Program-made: the position numbers and the translations under genes
The notes under the pieces: generated by a model
Told to the model about the DNA's origin: nothing
Databases searched by the model: none
Seen by the model: the letters and a program-made list of their open reading frames with translations, nothing else
Source of the DNA: Thermosipho ferrireducens
Lineage (GTDB): Bacteria > Thermotogota > Thermotogae > Thermotogales > Fervidobacteriaceae
Direction: 5' to 3'
Length of the DNA stretch: 64,000 bases
NCBI RefSeq assembly: GCF_017358165.1
Contig: NZ_CP071446.1
Coordinates: 310,001 to 374,000 of the forward strand
Shown here: positions 25,152-33,721 of the stretch, piece by piece
Position numbering within the stretch: the stretch's first letter is position 1
Layout: each line of letters opens with the position of its first letter

Positions 25152-27164
25152 GTGAGTAACTTATCTCGAAAAAAAGTTTTTCTATTTTTATTTCTAGCTC
25201 TTGCACTTTTTGCCGCTCTACTGTACGCCACAGGAAACGCCAAAGTAAAAGCATCTACTAAGGCAGACACAAACCCCTCAGAAAATCCGAACACTAAAGC
25301 AAACTCCAGCGTTGAAAAAACTGTAAATACTCAGGAAACAACTGATACTGTAACGAATTTGTCGCTAAATGATATCATTGTAGTCGCTGGCGGGGAGGAA
25401 GGAATATTTGTCATAGATATTAGCAATCCGAAATTTCCAAAAATTGCGAAGCATCTGAACATTGATATAGAGGCTAAAAAAATCCAATTATCAGGAAATT
25501 ATGCGTATGTTACCAACAATAAAGGAAATTTTATTATAATAGATGTCTCTAACCCGAAAAATCCCGAGAAGGCTGGACAATTTGATATTGAATATAAATA
25601 CACCAGAGGATTTTATGTATCCGGAAATTATGTATACATCGCTGATAAAAACAAGGGACTTGTAATAGTAGATGTGTCTAATAAAGAAAAACCAGTAGAA
25701 ATTGGGCAAATGGATATTCGCGATGGGGGATATGGAGTTTACGTATCTGGAAACTATGCGTATGTTATTAATCCCCGCAAGGGCCTTATAATATTTAACA
25801 TTTCTGATCCAGCAAATCCAGTGGAAGTTGGGCAACTCGGCAAGTACCTGGGAAGCAGCTTGCGTCAAATCTATGTGTCTGGAAAATATGCATATGTTGC
25901 AAATGGCTCCAAAGGTCTTGAAATAATAGATGTGTCTAATATAGAAAAACCAATAAAAGTTGGCATAATTGATACCGGAACTGCACTAAAAGTTCTGGGA
26001 ACCGGGAATTTCGCATATGTTATTGATGAAAAAGAAAATTTTGTAATAGTTGATGTGTCTGATCCAGCAAATCCAGTGAAAGTTAGTAGTTTAAAGGGCA
26101 GGAAAGGTGTTACATCAAGCAAACCATTGGATTTATATATATCCGGAAATTTTGCATACATTGTTGATAAGATAGATGATCTTTTGGTCGTTGATATATC
26201 TAATCCTGAAAATCCCGCAAAAATCGGTTCCTTAAAAAATGGTTACAGTGCAAAAGATGTATATATATCTAAAAACTACGCATACGTTGCTGATGGATTA
26301 GACGGCCTTTTAGTACTGGACGTATCCAATCCAAAAAAACCTGTGAAAGTTAGTCGTTTTGATACGAAAGGGAATGCACGAAGAGTTTACATATCTGGAA
26401 AATATGCATATATCGCTGATGGTTACGAGGGCCTTGTAATAACAGATGTGTCCAATCCAAAAATGCCGAAAAAAGTAGGACATTTTCGCACTGACGATTA
26501 TGCATGGGACGTTTACGTGGTCGGAAAATATGCATATGTTGCTGCCGATGATAATGGCCTTGTAATAATAGATGTGTCTAATCCAGCAAATCCGGTGAAA
26601 GTAGGGGAAGTAAGAACAGGATATGATGCTTTAGGGGTCTATGTAGATGAAAAATACGCATATATTGCCAATTTCGATAATGGCCTTGTAATAGTAGATG
26701 TGTCTAACCCTTCGTATCCCTTCCAGATTGGAAAATATGATACTTATGGATGGTCATATGGAGTCTATGTCGACGAAAAAAGGCGTGCATATGTTGCCGA
26801 TGATGACAATGGCCTTGTAATAATAGATGTGTCCAATCCAGCAAATCCGGTAAAAATCGGATACTGGAATGATTATGGAGGCGCAAAAAAGGTCCGTATA
26901 CTTGGAAAGTATGCATACATTGCAAGTGGGCGTGCAGGACTTGTGATACTGGATGTATCCAATCCCAAAAAGCCTGTGAAAGTTAGCCGTTTTGATACAG
27001 ACGGAGAAGCAAAAAGTCTCTATGTATCTGAAAAGTATGTATACATTGCCGATGATAGTAATGGTCTTGTTATATTAGATGTATCCAACGTAAAGTCACC
27101 ATCTCTTGTTCTGGATATGCCCTGGTTGAATCTCTATGGAGTATCTGGAGCACCTGGCTTTTAA
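25152..27164 (+). CDS. Exported LVIVD-repeat protein, predicted double seven-bladed beta-propeller
   Basis: 670 residues: N-terminal hydrophobic helix (VFLFLFLALALFAALLYA), a Lys/Thr/Asn-rich linker to about residue 70, and then 14 tandem repeats of about 42 residues. Each repeat carries a motif like GLVIIDVSNPANPVKVG followed by a YVSGNYAYVAD segment. This is the LVIVD repeat found in bacterial and archaeal surface proteins. Fourteen repeats fit two seven-bladed propellers. Several repeats are very alike (8 and 13 share NPKKPVKVSRFDT; 10 and 12 share DVSNPANPVK), pointing to internal duplication. No catalytic or cell-wall-anchor motif and no lipobox are seen. Probably displayed outside the inner membrane for binding. 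Starts at GTG behind AAAGGAGG, single-gene unit with a terminator. Confidence 0.85.
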   Translation: MSNLSRKKVFLFLFLALALFAALLYATGNAKVKASTKADTNPSENPNTKANSSVEKTVNTQETTDTVTNLSLNDIIVVAGGEEGIFVIDISNPKFPKIAKHLNIDIEAKKIQLSGNYAYVTNNKGNFIIIDVSNPKNPEKAGQFDIEYKYTRGFYVSGNYVYIADKNKGLVIVDVSNKEKPVEIGQMDIRDGGYGVYVSGNYAYVINPRKGLIIFNISDPANPVEVGQLGKYLGSSLRQIYVSGKYAYVANGSKGLEIIDVSNIEKPIKVGIIDTGTALKVLGTGNFAYVIDEKENFVIVDVSDPANPVKVSSLKGRKGVTSSKPLDLYISGNFAYIVDKIDDLLVVDISNPENPAKIGSLKNGYSAKDVYISKNYAYVADGLDGLLVLDVSNPKKPVKVSRFDTKGNARRVYISGKYAYIADGYEGLVITDVSNPKMPKKVGHFRTDDYAWDVYVVGKYAYVAADDNGLVIIDVSNPANPVKVGEVRTGYDALGVYVDEKYAYIANFDNGLVIVDVSNPSYPFQIGKYDTYGWSYGVYVDEKRRAYVADDDNGLVIIDVSNPANPVKIGYWNDYGGAKKVRILGKYAYIASGRAGLVILDVSNPKKPVKVSRFDTDGEAKSLYVSEKYVYIADDSNGLVILDVSNVKSPSLVLDMPWLNLYGVSGAPGF

Positions 27165-27215
27165 ACACTTTGTGTAGTACTCTTTAGACTTATTAAACTT
27201 AAGACTTTTATGAAA

Positions 27216-27260
27216 AAACACCCCCTCAAATGATAAAAATTTATCTGAGGGGGTGTTTCT
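27216..27260. terminator. Bidirectional terminator
   Basis: Long hairpin with outer stem AAACACCCCCTCA / TGAGGGGGTGTTT (27216-27228, 27246-27258) and inner stem GATAAA/TTTATC. An A-run lies before it and a T-run after it, so it can stop transcription from the LVIVD gene (plus) and, reading the other way, from the ABC-2 permease gene (minus). Confidence 0.88.
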
Positions 27261-27300
27261 TATAACAATGAAAGAACAAAATTTGATGTCTTTTCAGTAT

Positions 27301-28812
27301 CTAATAAAAACACTTTTTCAATTTCTTATAAAAATAATAAGAAACCCATATAGCAAGTGCTACTGAACCCACAAAAGAAATCCAGGCAATTGTTAATCCC
27401 ATCAAAGACAATTTCGAAGATTCTATAATATAAATGAGTGGAAAAATACATCCAAACGCTATTCCCATGGTTATCCCTTCGATGGCAAAAGTTGCTCCCA
27501 CACCAAAAATCTTTCCAATATTTTCTATCTTGGGTGGATTTTTTGCCACAAAATATGATCCTATAATCGCGCTCATGCCAAACAAAATAAACGGAACAAC
27601 AATTAATAATAGGTACATGTAACTAAATTCCACTTTAAACAGTATAAATCCAAAAACCACAAGAATTATAAGAAAGTTTATCAAAGCAGGTATTATGATT
27701 TTAGGGAACATCATGTTCTTAAAGTGAACAGGAAAAGTTCTGGCTGTATCCATACAAAGAAATTCACGCGAAGCAAGTATTCCCGACTCCATTGCAACAT
27801 AAAATGTGGTTATAGGAATGACTGTAAATAACATTACAAATGGATTTTGATTCATTAATCCCATAAATACACCAAAACCCGCAGGATACAGTATAAAGAA
27901 AAGAAACTGCTCGTATCTTAAAACCGCCTTAAAATCCTTTTTGTAAATTGCCAGTATTGAAGAGCCACTTCCTTTTATTGCATGCTTCTTCTTTGCACTC
28001 CTCCTCTGAACAGGTTCAAAGCTCATTTTTTCAGCCATTACAAAAAACAGAAAGCCAAACACTATCGAAAGCAAAGCTGAATATAAAATTTTAACTCCTC
28101 CTAAAAAGCTCCAGGCAAATACGTTATAGGAAGATTGTGAAAACTGAATGAATTTGATTATATTTTCATATTTACTTATATCAACGTCCTGTGCCCCGAC
28201 TATTATGAAATATATAAAAATCATTGAAAGGGAAACCAACAGAGAAATCTTTCGTGATAATCCTTTTGAAGCTTTTCCTCCTAAAAGAATAGCTATAACT
28301 GAAGAAATGGAAATCAGAAAAGCCACGTGAACAATTAACTTTAAAAATGCCAGTAATATAGCTTCTTTAACCACAACAGCATATGCCAGATAAATAAAAA
28401 TGTAAATTGATAACACTAACGCTTGCGATATTGTAGAAACAAATAACTGGTACGCAGTGAGTATCCTTCGTCTTATAGGGAGAGTTAATAATAATTCTAT
28501 TTCATCGTTCCTTGCAAAAGAGTACATGGCTATCCCTACAAAACCAACTATGAAAAACAACGAAAGAAGAGTCATCCAGAAAGATATCATAATCTCAGGA
28601 AGCGCAGGATTTACAGAAACCATTTGATTAAATGTATTCTTCATAAAGAAAAATACTATCACACCAAAGCTCATGGCCCCAAGAAAACTCCAGAAAAGGT
28701 TACTTTTAAATTTTGCCCTTTTTATTTTTCTGGCCTTTTTAACCTTTCCCCCGCCGTACATATTGTTTTCAACAAAAATTCCATATCTTAAAAGTATCAA
28801 AAATTCTCTCAT
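27301..28812 (-). CDS. ABC-2-type transporter permease
   Basis: 503-residue integral membrane protein with about a dozen hydrophobic helices, for example FWSFLGAMSFGVIVFFFM, ILISFWMTLLSLFFIVGF-like segments and AIWVSYYFYKKLKK at the end. The RNDEIELLLTLPIRRR segment is typical of large ABC-2 exporter permeases, where it precedes the coupling region. A basic patch RRSAKKKHA lies mid-protein. ATG 28812 follows GAGGTGAAAAT. It is 31 bases downstream of its ATPase gene, so the two form one exporter. Cargo is unknown; drug, lipid or peptide export are all possible. Confidence 0.75.
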   Translation of the reverse strand: MREFLILLRYGIFVENNMYGGGKVKKARKIKRAKFKSNLFWSFLGAMSFGVIVFFFMKNTFNQMVSVNPALPEIMISFWMTLLSLFFIVGFVGIAMYSFARNDEIELLLTLPIRRRILTAYQLFVSTISQALVLSIYIFIYLAYAVVVKEAILLAFLKLIVHVAFLISISSVIAILLGGKASKGLSRKISLLVSLSMIFIYFIIVGAQDVDISKYENIIKFIQFSQSSYNVFAWSFLGGVKILYSALLSIVFGFLFFVMAEKMSFEPVQRRSAKKKHAIKGSGSSILAIYKKDFKAVLRYEQFLFFILYPAGFGVFMGLMNQNPFVMLFTVIPITTFYVAMESGILASREFLCMDTARTFPVHFKNMMFPKIIIPALINFLIILVVFGFILFKVEFSYMYLLLIVVPFILFGMSAIIGSYFVAKNPPKIENIGKIFGVGATFAIEGITMGIAFGCIFPLIYIIESSKLSLMGLTIAWISFVGSVALAIWVSYYFYKKLKKCFY

Positions 28813-28843
28813 ATTTTCACCTCTAAATGCTATAAATATTGAA

Positions 28844-29596
28844 TTAAAGAGTATCCACTATACTTTTAATATCTTCTTCCTGGGCAGTAAGTTCTATGAA
28901 AAGCTCTTCAAGTGTCTTATCATCACTACCAGTGAGTTTTCTTAATTCATCCATAGTACCCTGAGCGATTATTTTACCTTTATCGATTATTGCTATCACA
29001 TCGCACATTTTCTCCGCTATCTCAAGTATATGTGTGGTAAGAAAAATTGTTACCCCTTGAGTGGAATATTTTTTTAATAAATCTTTTAATATTTTCGCGC
29101 TCCGTGCATCCAATCCCACTGTTGGTTCATCCAAAAATATTACCTCAGGTTTTCGCATTAAAACACTGACAAGCATTAACTTCTGCTTCATGCCATGAGA
29201 CATATCTGAAACAAACTTATCGAGATAATCTACGCTAAAAGCTGCGCACAACTCATCTATTCTTTTTTTTGTATCAGAATTATTCACTTCAAAAATGTCC
29301 ATTATGAATTCTAAAAATTCAAAACCTTTCAAGTGGGTATATATCTTTGGCTCATCTGGCACAACACCTATTCTGCGTTTAATATCTATTTCATGTTTTT
29401 TCATATCCATTCCAAGAATTTCTATTTTGCCTCTGGTTGGTTTTAAAGTTCCTGTGAGCATACGAATAGTAGTAGTTTTCCCCGCACCATTTGGTCCAAG
29501 AAATCCAAATATTTGTCCCTCTGGAATATCAATATTTATACCATCTACCGCCCTTACCCCGCCAAATTCTTTTGTAAGGTCCACTGCTTTAACCAT
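28844..29596 (-). CDS. ABC-2-type transporter ATP-binding protein
   Basis: 250-residue ATPase with Walker A GPNGAGKTTTIRMLTG, Q loop VVPDEPKIYTHLKG, signature MSHGMKQKLMLVSVL (an SHGMKQK variant common in CcmA-type exporters), Walker B VIFLDEPTVGLDAR and the switch His in LTTHILEIAE. ATG 29596 follows GGAGGTGGATGA. It lies between the DUF998 gene and the permease gene on the same strand. Confidence 0.92.
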   Translation of the reverse strand: MVKAVDLTKEFGGVRAVDGINIDIPEGQIFGFLGPNGAGKTTTIRMLTGTLKPTRGKIEILGMDMKKHEIDIKRRIGVVPDEPKIYTHLKGFEFLEFIMDIFEVNNSDTKKRIDELCAAFSVDYLDKFVSDMSHGMKQKLMLVSVLMRKPEVIFLDEPTVGLDARSAKILKDLLKKYSTQGVTIFLTTHILEIAEKMCDVIAIIDKGKIIAQGTMDELRKLTGSDDKTLEELFIELTAQEEDIKSIVDTL

Positions 29597-29643
29597 TCAT
29601 CCACCTCCCTGGAGTTCTAAAACCTGATAATTCTAAAAAATGA

Positions 29644-30207
29644 CTATAAAAAACTTTTAAATAATCTATCCAGCTTTCCTTCAAAAAACTCTAAAATAAG
29701 GTCAATCACCACCAAAAGTAATCCAAAAATTTCCAGATATCCCGTTGATGGAAAAGGGTTATAGACAAGAACAATAATAATTGTTATAAAAATTGCAACA
29801 GACGAAACCTGAAATACCTTATCAGACGATTTGAAACCATAAACCATCATTCCAGCATAAAATATTAAGAACGTCATAAGAGCTACAAAATCGTGTGGTT
29901 TCGTTCCGTCTGGAAATACCCCAACAAGTATCATAAAAATACCGCTTAAAAGTACATAAGCGCCACCTATTATTCTCAATTTTTCTATAGATTTTCTGAT
30001 TAATACTAATCCATAAAACGTCATAAATACGCCACCAACAATCACAAAAAAAGAAAAAATCCAGGGATAAGTCGCTAAATAACTATTTCCAAGTTTGCTG
30101 AAAGTATACTGTGACAAATTGAACCATTCATTGAAATAAACGGATATGAAAACCCCCACAAAAAACATAGTTATGCTTAATAATCCCAGGAATTTCAGAG
30201 ATTTCAT
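29644..30207 (-). CDS. DUF998 integral membrane protein
   Basis: 187 residues with about six membrane helices. FNLSQYTFSKLGNSYLATYPWIF and LVGVFPDGTKPHDFVAL match the DUF998 pattern, in which a short polar segment (here DGTKPHD) lies between helices. Function is unknown for the family. GGAGGTTAATT precedes the ATG. It is first in the unit with the ABC-2 exporter, 47 bases upstream of the ATPase gene, and may be an accessory component. Confidence 0.7.
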   Translation of the reverse strand: MKSLKFLGLLSITMFFVGVFISVYFNEWFNLSQYTFSKLGNSYLATYPWIFSFFVIVGGVFMTFYGLVLIRKSIEKLRIIGGAYVLLSGIFMILVGVFPDGTKPHDFVALMTFLIFYAGMMVYGFKSSDKVFQVSSVAIFITIIIVLVYNPFPSTGYLEIFGLLLVVIDLILEFFEGKLDRLFKSFL

Positions 30208-30290
30208 AATTAACCTCCATATTGATTTTTCAAAATTTTCAAGTTATGTAAATAAATTATTCTTCAGCCTTTACATTTTCTTATATATAG

Positions 30291-30319
30291 ATTTTAAATC
30301 AGAATATAGAAACTGTAAA
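30291..30319 (-). promoter_or_regulatory. Promoter of the DUF998/ABC-2 operon
   Basis: On the minus strand TTTACA (30319-30314) and TAAAAT (30296-30291) are 17 bases apart, about 84 bases before the DUF998 start. The rest of the 170-base gap between the transporter stop and this gene shows no clear terminator. Confidence 0.5.
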
Positions 30320-30378
30320 CCTTATTTTGAAAGTCCACCCAACTTATTTTTCAATATTAACAAATTTTACACAAACAA

Positions 30379-31521
30379 TTAGCTTAACAGAATCAAAAAG
30401 ACCTTATTAAATACCACCATTCCAAGCAAAGCAAAAGGATACGTTGCTCCATATCCAGCTACTACTTCTTCGGAATCATTCGCATCAATGGCGGCGCCCA
30501 ATCCTGGTGTACTTGTCATTCCACCACAAACTGCCCCTGATAATATTATCCAGTTCATTTTAAATATGTATCTCCCTATTAAATAACCAACAAAAATAGA
30601 AGCAAAAGCTATTATCAGTGAAAACAACATCAACATAAACGTGCTAAAATTTAAAGTGGTAAATGTCCTGTACCCTGATTTTAATCCCACCGAAGCTAAA
30701 AACATTAATAAGCCAAATTCCTGAAATATTTTTAAAACTCTGTAATTCATTCTAAAATCAAAGATCCAGAGCTTACCAGCAGCCCCTAAAATTAAAGATG
30801 ATAACAATACCCCTCCTGTTATTCCAAGATTAAAATTGATTCCAGCACCTATATTTATTTTCCCAACCAATATTCCTGTAATAATAACAAACATATACGA
30901 TATAAAATCAAAACCAGTGTTATCATCCTTATAAAAAACCGATTTTGCAAGTAAATTTTCTTTTTCTTTTTTTATGTCTATTTTAAAGATAACAGGAATA
31001 AAGTACATAGCAAAAATCACAGCTAAAACTCCCGGTATGTATCCTATAGAATAGCCGTAGGTAATACTTGTTTGAAATTCCGGGGCGCTTTCTATAGCAG
31101 TCGCCAGCCCCGGAGAACTGGTAAGTGCTCCAGAATAGATACCTATAAAATTGTACTTATTCTCATAAAACGTTGATAAAAAATATGTACCAATAAATCC
31201 GAAAAATGTTATGAAAAACGCTATCATCATAAATTTAACTCCAAACCTTTTTACAATTTCTTTTATATTTTTTGAGGCTATTAATCCCACCGAAGATATA
31301 AACAATATCAACGAAAAAATAAAAAAAGTATGAAAGGTACTGTTTAAGCTGTCAACAACCTCTTGATCATTAATTCTGGTAATTATATACCATCCTATTA
31401 TTAAACCGCTAAACAGCGCTCCAGAATTTCCAAGTTTAAAATTTCCAACGCGTATTTTTCCCAATAAAATCCCTGTTAGCATTGACAAAAACAATAAGAA
31501 AAAGGGATTGTCAACTATCAA
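30379..31521 (-). CDS. AspT/YidE/SucE-family membrane transporter
   Basis: About 380 residues, ten or so membrane helices in two homologous halves, each with the duplicated family motif: GALTSSPGLATAIESA in the first half and GAVCGGMTSTPGLGAAIDA in the second. This is the AspT/YidE/YbjL family, which includes aspartate:alanine exchangers and the succinate exporter SucE1 of Corynebacterium. Central TrkA-C domains of AspT are absent, so it is a compact version. The TTG at 31521 is preferred: GGAGGGATAAAT precedes it and holds the sucD TAA stop. As third gene behind a cobalamin riboswitch and sucCD, succinate or another dicarboxylate is the most plausible substrate (inference). Confidence 0.75.
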   Translation of the reverse strand: MIVDNPFFLLFLSMLTGILLGKIRVGNFKLGNSGALFSGLIIGWYIITRINDQEVVDSLNSTFHTFFIFSLILFISSVGLIASKNIKEIVKRFGVKFMMIAFFITFFGFIGTYFLSTFYENKYNFIGIYSGALTSSPGLATAIESAPEFQTSITYGYSIGYIPGVLAVIFAMYFIPVIFKIDIKKEKENLLAKSVFYKDDNTGFDFISYMFVIITGILVGKINIGAGINFNLGITGGVLLSSLILGAAGKLWIFDFRMNYRVLKIFQEFGLLMFLASVGLKSGYRTFTTLNFSTFMLMLFSLIIAFASIFVGYLIGRYIFKMNWIILSGAVCGGMTSTPGLGAAIDANDSEEVVAGYGATYPFALLGMVVFNKVFLILLS

Positions 31522-31523
31522 AT

Positions 31524-32369
31524 TTATCCCTCCCATGCAAGTTCCGGTATTTTCTTTGCCACTTTTACACCTAAAGTTTTCAAACTTTTCTCTTTGTATT
31601 CTATACTTCCTCTATACCCTTCAACTATAGCACCTGCATGCCCCATTCTTTTTCCATGTGGAGCAGTCCTTCCTGCAAAAAACACCCTTATTTCTCCATC
31701 ATAACCCTTATTTAATATATACTCAATTCCCTTTATTTCATCCAGACCTCCAACTTCGCTTATTATAACTACCTTTTTTATACTTTCTTCCATTATATAA
31801 TCTAAAGCTTCTGAAAAAGATGTACCTATAATAGGATCTCCTCCCAACCCTATTCCTATTTTTATTCCCGTAGAATACAAAGACAAATAATTTGATATTT
31901 CGTACATTAATGTCCCACTCCTTGATATTACCGCAATATCCCCTGGTTTAAAAGCATTTTCAGGCATTATTCCAACTTTTGAAACTCCTGGCAAAATAAT
32001 CCCCGGACAATTTGGTCCTATTATTCTTACATTATTATCTCGTGCTTTTTTATATATATCAAGCATATCATGTTGCGGAATATGTTCTGTGATTATAACT
32101 ATCTTCTTTACGCCAGCATCTATAGCCTCAAATACTGCTTCTTTTGCATACAAGGCTGGCACGAATACAACTGAAGTATCTATATCATATTTTACAATCG
32201 CTTCCTCCATACTGTTTAACACTTCCACTCCACACACATTATCAACTTTTTTGTTTTTAGAAACGCCGCATAATATATTTGTTCCATATTTTAACATTTT
32301 TTCTGTATGTAATCTTCCATATTTTCCAGTTATCCCCTGCACACAGACTTTTTCTTTTCCATTAATCAT
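31524..32369 (-). CDS. sucD: Succinyl-CoA synthetase alpha-subunit-like protein
   Basis: 281 residues. CVQGITGKYGRLHTEKMLKYG is the CoA-binding Rossmann start, RIIGPNCPGIILPG and ISRSGTLMYEI the conserved alpha-subunit core, and the phosphorylated His lies in RMGHAGAIVEG. The enzyme interconverts succinyl-CoA plus NDP/Pi and succinate plus NTP. ATG 32369 overlaps the sucC stop by 4 bases. No other citrate-cycle gene is nearby. Other acid-thiol ligases (malate-CoA ligase, propionyl-CoA synthetase) use similar subunits, so substrate is assigned with moderate confidence. Confidence 0.85.
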   Translation of the reverse strand: MINGKEKVCVQGITGKYGRLHTEKMLKYGTNILCGVSKNKKVDNVCGVEVLNSMEEAIVKYDIDTSVVFVPALYAKEAVFEAIDAGVKKIVIITEHIPQHDMLDIYKKARDNNVRIIGPNCPGIILPGVSKVGIMPENAFKPGDIAVISRSGTLMYEISNYLSLYSTGIKIGIGLGGDPIIGTSFSEALDYIMEESIKKVVIISEVGGLDEIKGIEYILNKGYDGEIRVFFAGRTAPHGKRMGHAGAIVEGYRGSIEYKEKSLKTLGVKVAKKIPELAWEG

Positions 32370-33385
32370 CTGTCTCCCCCCTTTACCGCTTCCAGAATCA
32401 TAGAATACATATCCTCATAATAACCTATATGATTTCTTCTCAATATTCTCTTTGCCTCATGCTCATTTGTTCCCGTCAATCTTGCGTAAAGTTGAACTTC
32501 CGGATTTTCTTTTTTAAACTTAACTATTCCAGATGCTATTTCATCACATCGGGTGATTCCTCCAAATATGTTCAGCACTATTTTTTTTATTCCACAACTT
32601 TTCAATAGATTCAACGCTTCAATGGTTATGTCTTTTTCTGCTCCGCCACCGAGATCCAGAAAGTCTGCTGGTTCTCCACCGGCCAGCTTTATAGCATCCA
32701 TTGTCGCCATAACGATTCCCGCTCCACAACCTATTATTCCAATATTACCACTTAATCTTACAAAATGAAATGGATATTTATTCATCACAAACTCTTCTGC
32801 CCATTTTTGTCTAAATATCGCATTATCATCCAGATGCATCACAACATCAAGGGCATATATTTCACCTTTATCATTTTCAGCCAACGGATTTATTTCCAGT
32901 AATGTAAGATCTTTTTCTTTGAATAATTCCCCCAATTTTAGAAGAACTGTTTGTATCTTATCTGGAATAATATTTCCGAAAGTTTCAAAGTCAGTTTTAA
33001 TTACATTTTCCTTGTTTTTTTCTATATCTATACCTCCGTTTTCAGAAAATAGAATAATCACATCTCTTTCTTCTCTATCCAAGACCAGAGAAATGTAATA
33101 CTCTTTTCTCACAGCTACCCTTTCTTCAACAAGAACACCGTAAGGTTTTTCTCCCTTTATTTTTTTGTTCAATAGCGTATTTACATGTTTAAAAAATTCT
33201 TCTTCTGTTCTTGCAAAAAGCACTCCTCCAGCCTTCATTCGCCCACCAACTAAAACTTGAGATTTTAAAACAGCTGGTAAAAACTGAATTTTCACCTCTT
33301 TTTCTCTCTGAATAAGGTATGAATCTGGAACCTTAATTCCATAATCCTTCAAAATCCCTTTTCCAACGAACTCATGAACTTTCAT
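32366..33385 (-). CDS. sucC: Succinyl-CoA synthetase beta-subunit-like protein
   Basis: 339 residues with the ATP-grasp domain (MKVHEFVGKGILKDYGI at the start, VLKSQVLVGGRMKAGGV, LTLLEINPLAEND) and the C-terminal ligase domain (EPADFLDLGGGAEKD, NIFGGITRCDEIA). It is about 45 residues shorter than typical SucC (near 388). ATG 33385 follows AAGGAGGTGGATT; a longer frame from 33415 has no ribosome site and runs into the riboswitch expression region. First gene behind the cobalamin riboswitch, so the whole sucC-sucD-transporter operon should be turned down by coenzyme B12. Confidence 0.85.
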   Translation of the reverse strand: MKVHEFVGKGILKDYGIKVPDSYLIQREKEVKIQFLPAVLKSQVLVGGRMKAGGVLFARTEEEFFKHVNTLLNKKIKGEKPYGVLVEERVAVRKEYYISLVLDREERDVIILFSENGGIDIEKNKENVIKTDFETFGNIIPDKIQTVLLKLGELFKEKDLTLLEINPLAENDKGEIYALDVVMHLDDNAIFRQKWAEEFVMNKYPFHFVRLSGNIGIIGCGAGIVMATMDAIKLAGGEPADFLDLGGGAEKDITIEALNLLKSCGIKKIVLNIFGGITRCDEIASGIVKFKKENPEVQLYARLTGTNEHEAKRILRRNHIGYYEDMYSMILEAVKGGDR

Positions 33386-33414
33386 AATCCACCTCCTTAA
33401 AAAATATAAAATCA

Positions 33415-33439
33415 TCCCATTTCACCCTCGAAAATGGGA
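33415..33439 (-). promoter_or_regulatory. Expression-platform hairpin of the cobalamin riboswitch
   Basis: On the minus strand TCCCATTT / AAATGGGA form an 8-base-pair stem with a 9-base loop, just 3' of the aptamer P1 stem, followed by TGATTTTATATTTTTT and then the sucC ribosome site. It looks like an imperfect intrinsic terminator that would act when cobalamin closes the aptamer. Confidence 0.55.
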
Positions 33440-33446
33440 CTTCCCT

Positions 33447-33605
33447 GGAATTAAAGGCAGGTCTCCCGGCTTCTGGATCATCCTACTCCCAACGCCTTCC
33501 CGGGTTTCCCCAGTGGCCTCCTGTTGGTTTCGTCCCCAGTTACGGTGGCGGGGCCGCGCCGGATTTTCACCGGCTTCCCTTTTAAGATTACTCACCTTTA
33601 ATTCC
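33447..33605 (-). ncRNA. Cobalamin (adenosylcobalamin) riboswitch
   Basis: Minus-strand RNA with all main class marks: closing P1 stem GGAATTAAAGG (33605-33595) with CCTTTAATTCC (33457-33447), the segment GAAGCCGGTGAAAATCCGGC, GCGGCCCCGCCACCGT, and the B12 box AGAAGCCGGGAGACCTGCC near the 3' end. Cobalamin riboswitches usually lower expression when the ligand is present. The next gene is sucC, 62 bases after the aptamer, with a terminator-like hairpin between. The 110 bases between nrdG and this aptamer hold AT-rich promoter-like hexamers (TATAAT, TAGAAT) but no clear -35. Confidence 0.95.
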
Positions 33606-33721
33606 GGAGGTATTTAATTTTTCTTATGACTCTCCATAACTTATACATTATTCTAACAGAACTTTTCGAAAAATTATACCCATGCTAAATTATTCTATTG
33701 TGAAATATTCCGGGATAAACA

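Noticed and set aside
33606-33721. A defined promoter for the riboswitch operon
   Set aside because: TATAAT and TAGAAT hexamers are present on the minus strand but neither has a matching -35 at 16-18 bases, so no position is claimed.
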